33,242 nucleotides of DNA, from NCBI RefSeq assembly GCF_004123795.1, contig NZ_MSSM01000042.1, forward strand, positions 1 through 33,242, given 5' to 3'. This document shows positions 25,443 through 32,706 of the stretch, piece by piece (position 1 is the stretch's first letter; each line of letters opens with the position of its first letter). Source of the DNA: Lacticaseibacillus chiayiensis (lineage in GTDB: Bacteria > Bacillota > Bacilli > Lactobacillales > Lactobacillaceae). Position numbers and translations under genes: made by a program. The notes under the pieces are model-generated. The model ran no database searches, had not been told where the DNA came from, and was given only the letters and a program-made list of their open reading frames with translations.

Positions 25443-25706
25443 ATGTTTAACTGGTTGATTTTAGGGCACATTATCTTTGGCCTGATCTCATTTGTTGGAT
25501 CGCTCTTGTTAGCGTGGGGGTTCCGCGCTTCATTTGCCAGCTTGACACCGATTCAAAAATGGGGGATTGGCCTTTCGATTGGCGGCCTTTTTGCAACGAT
25601 GGCATTTGCCATGTTGTCCGCAGCCAACGGGGTATCGGCGTTGCTGTTTATCGGCGCCGGCGCTGCACTTCTGTGGGTATTGATGCACCACCGCGCAGAA
25701 GCGTAA
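25443..25706 (+). CDS. Small membrane protein, three hydrophobic helices
   Basis: An 87-residue protein almost entirely hydrophobic: LILGHIIFGLISFVGSLLLAW, then IGLSIGGLFATMAFAM, and VSALLFIGAGAALLWVLM, with a short basic MHHRAEA end. AAAGGGGG lies 5-6 nt before the ATG. It follows the exporter pair by 170 nt and ends at a perfect terminator, so it may be a separate or attenuated part of the same unit. I do not recognise a family. Confidence 0.7.
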   Translation: MFNWLILGHIIFGLISFVGSLLLAWGFRASFASLTPIQKWGIGLSIGGLFATMAFAMLSAANGVSALLFIGAGAALLWVLMHHRAEA

Positions 25707-25734
25707 AGTGTGTGTCTGTTTGAGCTGAAAAGAG

Positions 25735-25777
25735 CCGACCGGAAAAGTAAGTGAACTGTTTCCGGTCGGTTTTTTTG
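25735..25777 (+). terminator. Terminator after the small membrane protein
   Basis: CCGACCGGAAA pairs perfectly with TTTCCGGTCGG, followed by eight Ts. It marks the end of conserved-looking sequence; mobile-element debris begins within 100 nt. Confidence 0.93.
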
Positions 25778-25874
25778 ACGTATAGGGGATTATAATTTTT
25801 TGGAGTTCATGAGACCTTGGTGCTCAAGGGTTCAATTGCCTTTGATCCCGTCAAAGTTTCGGTAAAATTGTGAT

Positions 25875-26350
25875 ATGAAAAAGAATATTCTTCAGACCAT
25901 CTTTTTCGACAAACACCAAAACTGGGCTACATTCTTGAAGGATCATGGACGACGAATTCGGCCCGTCGTTCAAAAAGAGGTTGCCAAATTTGAATCTTGC
26001 GGCGATATTCGAAAAGGTTATCGTTTATTTGTTTGTGAAAGCTGCCATAACACCAAATTGGTCGCGTTAAAATGCAAAGGATCCGACCTGTACAGTAGGC
26101 GAAAGCCAGCGATGGCGTGATTTGGTGGCACATAATATATTTGCCGTTAATCATCGACATATCTTTTTTTACGATTGATGAAGGCTTACGCGAGATCTTT
26201 TTCATGGACAAATCTCGCTCGGCGCTATTCAAGAGTTTAATAAATGAAGCGGCGCGGGTTGTTTTGGAGCTGCTGGGGAGGAATACAAAGACGCAGGGTG
26301 GAGTCGTAGCTGCCTTGCATACCTTTGGATCAAAGCTAGCATTTAATCCG
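25875..26350 (+). pseudogene. IS91-like transposase relic, frameshifted and truncated
   Basis: Three reading frames together give the N-terminal half of an IS91-family transposase. Frame 1 (25875-26080) has ILQTIFFDKHQNWATFLKDHG, the zinc-binding cysteines CESCHN and CKG. The next (26089-26170) has GESQRWRDLVAHNIFAVNHRH. The last (26171-26350) has TIDEGLREIFFMDKSRSALF and VVAALHTFGSKLAFNP. One shift is near 26083; the other lies in a run of seven Ts at 26164-26170. Homology stops at 26350, just before the HVH catalytic region would come. It abuts a C39 transporter gene on the other strand, which it appears to have truncated. Confidence 0.8.
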
Positions 26351-26514
26351 CTCTGGTCGGTTTTCGCTAATTGTCTTAATCGGACGAGCGAATAGTCTGA
26401 TTTGTTATATCTTAGTAACATATTGAGCGCGGCAGCACCGCAGACACGTTCATCAATCTGTGGTGAGTAGTATAGTTTGTAGCGGTTGGCTAATCCATAC
26501 TTAATTTTAAACAT
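26351..26514 (-). pseudogene. C39 peptidase/bacteriocin transporter, N-terminal fragment
   Basis: About 55 codons of the N-terminal C39 peptidase domain of a bacteriocin-processing ABC transporter: YYSPQIDERVCGAAALNMLL (catalytic cysteine in VCGAAAL) and DYSLVRLRQLAKTDQSG. These proteins cleave double-glycine leaders and export the peptide. The catalytic histidine and aspartate, membrane domain and ATPase are all missing because the IS91-like relic begins at 26350. It lies 40 nt downstream of the rhomboid gene and in the same direction as the class IIa bacteriocin gene. No Shine-Dalgarno site is visible. Confidence 0.8.
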
Positions 26515-26553
26515 AGCGTTTTTCTTAATTTTTTGCGCAGCAGCGTCAGTTGG

Positions 26554-27240
26554 CTAATTAATCGGTTTAGGTCTAAAGAATGGAATCTTTCTCCAGTTTC
26601 TTAAGATCAAAATTATGAATGTGCAAAGAAGACCGGCAAGAAAACCACATAAATGCGCAATTTGTGTCATGATCTCAACGTCTGAAGCACTTGCGTTAGG
26701 AACAAGTCCGAAAATGAAATACCAAAAAACTCCAAATAAAATAATTTTTGAAATCAAGGAAAAGGCTGGCTTTTTTATGAAAAATGCTAATACAACCAAC
26801 GGAAATAAGGCATATACCGAGAGTGACGCACCGTTAAACGTATAAATATAGAGGCCGATTCCGAAAGATGTTTGAATGTATCCCCCAAACACAAAACAAA
26901 ATAAAAGGGTCGCAATCCAACTAGAGACAAAAAAGCTGGTTACAAGAGCCATGCCTCCGATCTTCCACTCTATGAAAGGTCCTAAAATAATAATCGGAAG
27001 AATGTTCATCAATAGGTGGTTCAATTCCGCGTGATAAATAGAGCCTGTTACGATGTACCACAGTTCTCCTCGTAGAATCGAGGGAATATTTCCAACAAAG
27101 TTAGAAGATGGAATTAAGAATGTATTCGTCAAAATAAGAAATAGCCAATAGAAGAATAGAAGCATGCAGCAAATAAAGAGAGTTCCTTTGGCTGCAAAAA
27201 ATATAGCAAGTAGATTGGCCTTCTTCAACTTCAAAAGCAT
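26554..27240 (-). CDS. Rhomboid-family intramembrane protease, bacteriocin-linked
   Basis: A 228-residue protein with about six or seven transmembrane helices. The order of motifs fits rhomboid serine proteases: WYIVTGSIYHAELNHLLMNI (HxxxN region), LGPFIEWKIGG, FNGASLSVYAL (GxS nucleophile) and AHLCGFLAGL (catalytic histidine). The GASLS context departs from the common GxSG. It lies between a class IIa bacteriocin gene and a C39 transporter fragment on the same strand, the place where an immunity gene is expected. Class IIa immunity proteins are normally small soluble four-helix proteins, and none is seen. An immunity or peptide-processing role is therefore an inference from position. AAAGAGG precedes the start at moderate spacing. 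Confidence 0.75.
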   Translation of the reverse strand: MLLKLKKANLLAIFFAAKGTLFICCMLLFFYWLFLILTNTFLIPSSNFVGNIPSILRGELWYIVTGSIYHAELNHLLMNILPIIILGPFIEWKIGGMALVTSFFVSSWIATLLFCFVFGGYIQTSFGIGLYIYTFNGASLSVYALFPLVVLAFFIKKPAFSLISKIILFGVFWYFIFGLVPNASASDVEIMTQIAHLCGFLAGLLCTFIILILRNWRKIPFFRPKPIN

Positions 27241-27310
27241 ATGGTTAAACCTCTTTCTCTTTTAGGCACTGTTGCGATGTTGACGACAAATGATTAACGC
27301 GAAAGTTGTC

Positions 27311-27341
27311 AAAAAGACGGATTTAATGAAATCCGCCTTTT
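27311..27341 (-). terminator. Terminator after the class IIa bacteriocin gene
   Basis: On the minus strand AAAAG, CGGATTT and AAATCCG, CTTTTT pair around a 4-nt loop with one mismatch. It would limit expression of the downstream rhomboid and transporter genes relative to the peptide. Confidence 0.8.
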
Positions 27342-27499
27342 CGAAACGCGTAGATTTTATTTTCCCTAAATTGCAACTTCTCGACGCTTGAATCTTAGTT
27401 TATTGCGTAATGGCGACCAGCGCGACGGGATTTTCCTGAACCCGAGTGATAGGTCGGACCTTTTGGGCCAGGATGATCCGAGATTTTAACGCCAGTAAA

Positions 27500-27667
27500 T
27501 CAGTTTGCTGCCATATTGTTTCCGATCCTGTTGATATCTTCTCCCCAGTTTACGCAGCACTTTTTCTTGATGCAATAAACCCCATTACCATAGTATTTAC
27601 CGCCTTCATTCCCGGTGATCTTAGAAATTTCAGCATTTGACAAAGGTACAATTGTTTCTTTGAACAT
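27500..27667 (-). CDS. Class IIa (pediocin-like) bacteriocin precursor, short
   Basis: A 55-residue precursor. The leader MFKETIVPLSNAEISKITGNEGG ends in the double glycine cut by C39 transporters. The mature part starts KYYGNGVYCIKKKCCVNW, the pediocin box YGNGVxCxxxxCxVxW with both disulfide cysteines plus one extra cysteine, then a helix ending IGNNMAAN. It stops at a TGA (27500-27502) after only 32 mature residues; class IIa peptides usually have 37-48. The same frame stays open for 34 more codons to 27395, beginning FTG, so the TGA may be a nonsense mutation that removes the target-recognising C-terminus. The start at 27667 is preferred (AAGGA 5-10 nt upstream); ATG 27682 is possible. 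Two tandem CTGTATGAGAAGG copies precede it. Confidence 0.85.
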   Translation of the reverse strand: MFKETIVPLSNAEISKITGNEGGKYYGNGVYCIKKKCCVNWGEDINRIGNNMAAN

Positions 27668-27738
27668 ACCCTTCCTTCTCATACAGCCCTTCTCATACAG
27701 TTGCGATAGTGACAAAAAAAGCTTTTCAAGTGGGAAAT

Positions 27739-27754
27739 GTCTTCCTGAAGACAA
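27739..27754. promoter_or_regulatory. Perfect palindrome at the bacteriocin transcription start
   Basis: TGTCTTCCTGAAGACA has 7-bp arms and a 2-bp centre. It touches the -10 box and covers the expected start site, so it is either an operator or a 5' hairpin of the mRNA. Confidence 0.6.
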
Positions 27755-27782
27755 ATTAACAAATAACACGTGATCATGTCAA
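27754..27782 (-). promoter_or_regulatory. Consensus promoter of the class IIa bacteriocin
   Basis: On the minus strand, TTGACA (27777-27782), a 17-nt spacer and TTAATT (27754-27759). A consensus -35 suggests constitutive expression unless repressed through the palindrome at 27739-27754. No regulator boxes of the usual direct-repeat type are seen. Confidence 0.75.
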
Positions 27783-27915
27783 TACTTTTTACCGTATTTT
27801 AGTTTTATAATTGGATTATATAATAATAAACACTTTTTCATTGTCGGAATATTTCTTTTTGCATATAGGTAAAATCGATTAATTTATTATATTAAAAATT
27901 ACCGGTTAAAAATGA

Positions 27916-28044
27916 ATGAATGGCGAGCTATTAATTGCAGAACGCGCTAAACTTCACATAAATGATCTAGAGCGCCGTTTAGCCATAAGCAACTCAATAA
28001 CTAAGTCAATGTATATTGATTGCAAATTAATTGACCTTAACTAA
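27916..28044 (+). CDS. Possible 42-codon small gene
   Basis: ATG-started frame reading MNGELLIAERAKLHINDLER and onward to IDLN, charged and likely helical. There is no clear Shine-Dalgarno site, and no family is recognised. It lies in the 427-nt stretch 27668-28094 between the bacteriocin promoter and ISL3 debris, which otherwise is AT-rich sequence with nothing I can identify. It may be a fragment or chance. Confidence 0.25.
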   Translation: MNGELLIAERAKLHINDLERRLAISNSITKSMYIDCKLIDLN

Positions 28045-28094
28045 AGGAGCGCAGTTGAGTTTCTTCAAATCTCCACGTTGGGCTATAGTGTGAA

Positions 28095-28515
28095 ATGAGA
28101 ACCAATTGGCGGCTCTTCCACAAAGCTGACGCGGAAGCTAAGTACAAGCGTTTCCTGTTTGGCCTAAACGAATACATCACTGAACAAGGGGCCATTGACA
28201 TCGCCTTGGACACTGTCCCTAAACTCAAGCAAAGTTACGAGACTTATTTGAATCTCCATGAAGTTCTGGTGAAGGACAAAGATCCCAGGTATTGGCAAGG
28301 ATACTAAATCACTATCAACCTAATAACAACCAGATGGATATTGCCATAGCCACACTCAAGAAACATGAATCGACGGTTCTGGACGCTGTCTCGAGTCCCT
28401 ATTCCAACGGTTCACTTGAAGGCATCAATCATTTGATCAAGCTTTGAAGCGATCCTGCTTCAGCTTTAGGAATCAGCTAGCTTTTTTCAATCGAATCTTC
28501 CAAATCACGGCATAG
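28095..28515 (+). pseudogene. ISL3-family transposase relic, C-terminal part
   Basis: Three frames together give the end of an ISL3 transposase: NWRLFHKADAEAKYKRF (28095-28307), then IATLKKHESTVLDAV and PYSNGSLEGINHLIK (about 28294-28445), then ALKRSCFSFRNQLAFFNRIF (about 28444-28515). YSNGxLEGIN carries the conserved glutamate of the DDE active site. Two frameshifts and the missing N-terminal two thirds make it inactive. Confidence 0.8.
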
Positions 28516-28591
28516 CATAACAAAGACGGCTCCCATAAGCAGAGCTGCGCAAGATGATAAATTTATTCTTCAACACCAGTTGACGCAGAGC

Positions 28592-28708
28592 CTATTTTTT
28601 CACCTGCTGCAACGGACAAACGTGTGGGTGAATGGCAACCGTAGGATTACCGCCGTCCATTCCACCAATAATCGAATAGCGTTGAACGGTCTTTCTGCGA
28701 TAAACCAT
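28592..28708 (-). CDS. Possible 38-residue peptide gene
   Basis: MVYRRKTVQRYSIIGGMDGG followed by a part with one cysteine ending QQVKK. GAGAGAAGAAG upstream is only a weak ribosome binding site. The Gly-Gly in SIIGG and small size recall bacteriocin or pheromone precursors, but the order of features does not match a known leader. It lies in the 339-nt gap 28516-28853, which otherwise holds only a hairpin. Low confidence. Confidence 0.3.
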   Translation of the reverse strand: MVYRRKTVQRYSIIGGMDGGNPTVAIHPHVCPLQQVKK

Positions 28709-28740
28709 GTGACTTCTTCTCTCATTGTTGTCTAAACTGT

Positions 28741-28768
28741 GAGCTTCATGACCGATGTCATGAGGCTC
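28741..28768. repeat. Strong stem-loop without T-run
   Basis: GAGC and TCATGAC pair with GTCATGA and GCTC around a 4-nt loop with one T-G position. On the minus strand it lies between the small membrane protein gene and the 38-codon frame. It could be an mRNA processing or stability hairpin, or an IS end. Confidence 0.45.
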
Positions 28769-28853
28769 CCAGGAATCTATATCTGAATTTATGGCAACTC
28801 AGTAACGGGTGGTGTTGTTTATTGATAGGAGATTCAGAATCATTCAGCAACCA

Positions 28854-29054
28854 CTACATTGACCTAAATACTAGAGCGATGCCTATTCCTACAAGTGCCA
28901 ATCCGAATACAGCCGCGCTCCAGAAGGAGAGGAGAATAAAAGGAGAGGTGGATGCATTTCCATGTTTTTTTAAGTTACCAAATGACCTATAGCAAAGGAA
29001 CCACTCGTAGGCACCAATTATAATACAAATAACTCCTGCAAAAGATTCAACCAT
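28854..29054 (-). CDS. Small two-helix membrane protein
   Basis: About 66 residues from MVESFAGVICIIIGAYEWFL, with a loop CYRSFGNLKKHGNASTSPF and a second helix ILLSFWSAAVFGLALVGIGIALVF. The frame is open upstream to 29186 but that part looks non-coding. No good ribosome binding site is visible at the chosen start. In a bacteriocin island such a protein could be an immunity protein or a membrane accessory factor, but that is only positional. No family is recognised. Confidence 0.45.
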   Translation of the reverse strand: MVESFAGVICIIIGAYEWFLCYRSFGNLKKHGNASTSPFILLSFWSAAVFGLALVGIGIALVFRSM

Positions 29055-29352
29055 AATTATAATCACGCGAGTGCTTGGCTCCACCCGAAACAGTATGAAA
29101 AGACTGCACCCAACGTTCTCCTTTCGTATTTTAATCTTGTGTAACCTACACCTCACACTATAAATCACGGGGAGGTGAATAGCCACACCTTCAAGCGTGA
29201 TGCGGCATAAATATATGTGTAGGTTTACTTTTCAAGAACAAATAAATGTGACCAAGAGCACGTGCACTTATCTTTGGAAAACAACTCGTTTTTGCGTAGC
29301 GAACCAGCCCCTGTTGTGAGGGTTACACAATCTGCGAGAGGATAAAGTTACC

Positions 29353-29463
29353 ATGGTCTTACAAATTGTTTTGGGTCTCAACTGTTGCCGGATTAATGTG
29401 CACAAGACCTTTGTCGTTGCCTGTATGACCGTTACAGACAACGACGAGTTCCGTGATCTCTAG
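29353..29463 (+). pseudogene. IS110-family transposase, N-terminal relic
   Basis: 36 codons reading GLNCCRINVHKTFVVACM, corresponding to the first block of IS110 transposases (usually GIDVHKxxhxA). The first catalytic aspartate of the DEDD site is replaced by asparagine, and the frame ends in TAG within a tandem repeat. GAGAGGAT precedes the ATG. Confidence 0.7.
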
Positions 29464-29493
29464 GTAGTGGAGTTCCGTGATCTCTAGGTAGTG
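29446..29493. repeat. Two tandem copies of a 24-nt unit
   Basis: GAGTTCCGTGATCTCTAGG plus TAGTG occurs twice in direct succession (29446-29469 and 29470-29493) with no mismatch. The unit holds the stop codon of the IS110 relic, so the duplication arose in or after decay. Confidence 0.9.
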
Positions 29494-29637
29494 CCTAGTG
29501 AAAAACTCCGAAAGCATTACCACTATAGGATTTTTCAACGGTTAGAGGCATAGTAAGTGGAAGACCGATTTGCCAGAAGCGCCTATGTCTGGGGTTTAAC
29601 CCTTGCACTTATCGTTAACTTATCGGAGGAATTGATT

Positions 29638-31032
29638 ATGGTTTATCGCCAAAAAGCAACACAACTGTCACTTGAATCCTTTGGAATCGCTCTGGGAACA
29701 CCTCTCAGTCCTGACAACGAGTGGGTACAATATGCGGAGCTGGTCCCATGGGCCAAGCTTGAAGAGGCATACCAATTACAGTTCCCTTCAAAAACCGGAC
29801 GAGCAGCGAAGCCGTTTCGTTTGCTTTATGGCGCAACGCTGATCAAGTTGAAGAAGGGTTTGACCGATCGCCAAGTTGTCGATGATATCCGTGATACACC
29901 CGCCTATCAGTACTTCATCGGTTTACCTGAATACCGTGCTGAAAAGCCGTTTGAGCACACAATCCTGGTGCGTTTTCGTCAACGGTTTGCGGCCATCTCT
30001 GATTTGATCCGAAACATTGTTAATGACTTCACGCGCGAGCGATTGGACGACAACCTACCTGAAGGGACGCATGTGACACATGTTTTGATTAGCGATGCCA
30101 TGGCCGTTCCAGTCAAGATTAAATACCCACAAGACACAACGCTGCTTAACCAGAGTCCGCTAAACCTCGAGCAGGTGATCACGGATCTGGCTCACGGATT
30201 AGGCGTGACAATTCCCCGGACATACCGGCGTGAAGCGAAAAGAAAATGGACCGCCTTTTCAAGGAAACCACGTCGTCAAAACAAGGAACGCCATAAACAG
30301 ATCCAGGCCCAGCTTCAATATATTCGGCGAGATTTACGCTATGTTGAGGAGCTGCTTGCACAGGGCGGGCAGCTCACCGCTTGGCAGAAAAAACGCCTTG
30401 AGGTGATTAAGCAAGTTTATGACCAGCAGCGCTTCATGTTTGAGCATCACACTCACCACGTTGAGAATCGGATCGTTAGCCTCCAACAGCCGTATATCCG
30501 GCCAATCGTTCGCGGCAAAGCTAAGCAGGCCGTTGAGTTCGGCCCCAAGATCGACTGTTCCATGTTGGATGGCATCATCGATGTGGAACGGTTCGACTTC
30601 GACTCATTCAATGAGAGCACCGATCTTGAGGCAACGCTTGACCATGTTTTCGATACGGTGGGTGAATATCCGGATGAGGCGCTGGTCGACACCTTGTATC
30701 GCACGCGGTACAACATCAAGCTGTGCAGGCAGCTAGGTATCAAACTGAACGGACCAAAGCTGGGTCGAAAACCCAAACATGTGGATCCAAAACAACGTCA
30801 AGCCGATGTCAGTGCCGAAAATCCTCGTGGTGCCATTGAGCGCAAGTTCGCCTTCCTAAAAGGCTCGCTTGGGCTTGACTTAGTGAACACTAGAACCGCC
30901 GAGTCTTTGGCGGTAACAGTGGATAGTGCGATTGCATTGGCAAATATCGACCTCCTCCCGAAGCTTTTTTCTGTACCAATTTCCTCGTGGCCGAACAGGG
31001 CGGTAAGTATTATCAAATCAACAATAAAGTGA
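29638..31032 (+). mobile_element. IS5/IS1182-like DDE transposase
   Basis: A 464-residue transposase that looks intact. The N-terminal DUF772-like domain reads PFRLLYGATLIKLKKGLTDR and YQYFIGLPEY; a DDE domain follows with ISDAMAVPVKIKYP, and near the C-terminus NPRGAIERKFAFLKGSLGL carries the ExxR(K)-type glutamate. CGGAGG lies 7 nt before the ATG at 29638; an upstream frame to 29557 lacks one. Terminal inverted repeats could not be delimited. The element ends close to 31050, where it meets a C39 transporter fragment on the other strand, so it probably removed the rest of that gene. Family assignment between IS5 and IS1182 is not certain. Confidence 0.8.
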
Positions 31033-31069
31033 CTGAAAATTGGTCACAAACTACAGCCTAAATCACCAG

Positions 31070-31375
31070 CCTCGACGTAGTAGTGGATCAGTTTACCATT
31101 TTTAATGACATGGGCAATAAAAACGGATAAGAAATATCAGCTGTGTCAAATAAGGACATGTCGGCGCGAACAGCCCTAGTTTCAAAACCTAAACCTTGGG
31201 CAGCTTTGACAATGCCTAAAGCGGTGGTGCCGGTATTGTCGGTTTTGGACAAGACGCGCAGGTGGGCTAAAGAATGATCTGACTTATGGAACTTTAGAAG
31301 CATATTAAGAGCGACCACGCCGCAATCGCGTTCTTCGACTCGTGCGGTATACCATTGGTTAAATTGTGAGAGCAA
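31070..31375 (-). pseudogene. Second C39 peptidase/bacteriocin transporter fragment
   Basis: About 100 codons of a C39 peptidase domain with the catalytic cysteine (RVEERDCGVVALNMLL), then HSLAHLRVLSKTDNTGTTALG, GLGFETRAVRADMSLF and DISYPF. An extra T in a T-run near 31126 shifts the frame; in the other frame the sequence continues IAHVIKNGKLIHYYVEAG, restoring the catalytic histidine region. Homology ends at about 31070 next to the IS5-like element, so the membrane and ATPase parts are lost. A TTG start with GAAGGGGGG upstream is likely. It lies 137 nt downstream of the CPBP gene and in the same direction. Confidence 0.85.
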
Positions 31376-31511
31376 GATAATAGCCCCCCTTCGCTAACAA
31401 AACTAAAGTTGTAAAGAGTTATTGTGAAGATTGCAGATAATTGCAGGTTAAGAATTATGGCATGAACTAGAAACGGGAAGCTTTTATGGTACTATAAGTG
31501 TGTCCACGTCA

Positions 31512-32105
31512 TTAACCGCTAAAATTAAGAAGTAAAATTATCGTGTTAAGGACAATATGAGCTATGGAAGACACAAAGACATTTTTTCTATAAAAGTCTA
31601 CCACGCTAAAAATAATTCCAAATAAAAAGAATAAGGCTAGAAGAAGTAGACCAACATACCCGTGAATAACAGAGAAAATAAGGGAGGATATAATCATACC
31701 AGAAAATGAGCCTTTAAACGTTTTTAAATTCAAGTAATACCTAAATATAAATTCTTCCCAAAGAGGACCGGAGACACAGATTGAGAATAAGGATAGCTTT
31801 AATCTTGGACCAGTAGCAACATTGCTTCCGGGCAGGTGACTAGAAAGTAGCCACTCTATTCCTAATAAGAACAAGCCTAATAAAATGCCAATAAGAAGAT
31901 CCGCAGAGGACAGAGAAATAATTTTTCTAGAAATTCCAAATTGAAAAGAATAAACGCAGAAAGCAATGGAAATTAAGTACCAAAGTATGTTTACAAAGTT
32001 ATTATTTGCTAGCACCACAAGTAGTAAGGCAATTTGAGGAAGAATTTCGCCTATCATTATGAAAAATAAAAAAGAAGAGGTTCTAACTGTTCTTGTTTTC
32101 TTCAT
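31512..32105 (-). CDS. CPBP-family intramembrane protease, likely bacteriocin immunity
   Basis: A 197-residue membrane protein of the CPBP (CAAX protease and bacteriocin-processing) family. The three conserved motifs are present: EExxxR in PLWEEFIFRYYL, a histidine in FSVIHGYVG, and HxxxN in SSIAHIVLN. About six helices are predicted. In lactobacilli CPBP proteins next to class II bacteriocin genes confer self-immunity (for example the PlnI/PlnP-like and SkkI-like proteins). It lies between a broken bacteriocin gene and a broken C39 transporter, so the immunity role is well supported by context. GAGGTAGGA precedes the ATG. The gene is intact although its neighbours are not. Confidence 0.85.
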   Translation of the reverse strand: MKKTRTVRTSSFLFFIMIGEILPQIALLLVVLANNNFVNILWYLISIAFCVYSFQFGISRKIISLSSADLLIGILLGLFLLGIEWLLSSHLPGSNVATGPRLKLSLFSICVSGPLWEEFIFRYYLNLKTFKGSFSGMIISSLIFSVIHGYVGLLLLALFFLFGIIFSVVDFYRKNVFVSSIAHIVLNTIILLLNFSG

Positions 32106-32126
32106 CTTTTCCTACCTCGCTAAATG

Positions 32127-32171
32127 AAAAGCTGTTGAATCTGGTATGGAGTACTGAGACTCAACAGCTTT
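32127..32171 (-). terminator. Hairpin between bacteriocin relic and CPBP gene
   Basis: AAAGCTGTTGA pairs perfectly with TCAACAGCTTT; on the minus strand it ends in TTTT. It is placed like the terminator after the class IIa gene, so both cassettes have an attenuator between peptide and protease genes. Confidence 0.75.
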
Positions 32172-32228
32172 AATTTGAGAGCGGTTTAAATACCGTGATC
32201 GGTAAGTTAATTACTAAACACGTGCAAC

Positions 32229-32525
32229 TTAACCGCCATGTTTCTTAATACCGTCTTTAAATCCTGCATAAATGCCACCAGCAAAATCGGCAATTGGTTG
32301 TGCCCACATAAGCCAGCCAGGCAATCCAGCACCATCGCTGATGTTGGCGAGATCGGCTTGAAGTTTATCTCCAGTATTATTTGTTGGTTACAGACGCGCC
32401 CCGAGCAAACCAATAAAGGCCAGTCCCAACAAGCTTGCCTGCTTCATAAAAGATGTTTCAACCACCAACTGTATTCTGTAGTTCTTCATCCGATACAGTA
32501 TGGACGTTGGGAATGCTATTGAATG
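32229..32525 (-). pseudogene. Double-glycine class II bacteriocin relic
   Basis: On the minus strand a double-glycine leader is readable (NSIPNVHTVSDEELQNTVGG) with no start codon in place. A TGA follows directly after the GG, then NIFYEAGKLVGTGLYWFARG, ending in a TAA that a single extra A at about 32387 creates. Removing one A restores the frame into NNTGDKLQADLANISDGAG and WLMWAQPIADFAGGIYAGF, ending KKHGG (stop 32229-32231). The mature peptide would have been about 70 residues. It lies upstream of the CPBP gene in the same direction. It carries three separate inactivating changes. Confidence 0.7.
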
Positions 32526-32706
32526 ATAGTGATGTGTTTATGATACTATCCCATTTTTCAAGGGAAAGAAGCTAACATTCGTGACTAGAGGTGTATAAAC
32601 AGAATAAATCAGTAAATAAAAGAACAAAAGCAAAGCAATGAAAGCCTTCCCAAACTTTCGTTGTAAGAATAATACCAATGGGTGCGCGCGTCAAGCATTG
32701 TGTTGA

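Noticed and set aside
26117-26395. 92-codon plus-strand frame as an independent gene
   Set aside because: It reads as a continuation of the IS91-like transposase in another frame.
32207-32413. 68-codon minus-strand frame as a gene
   Set aside because: It overlaps the bacteriocin relic out of frame; the GG leader and glycine-rich peptide are in other frames.
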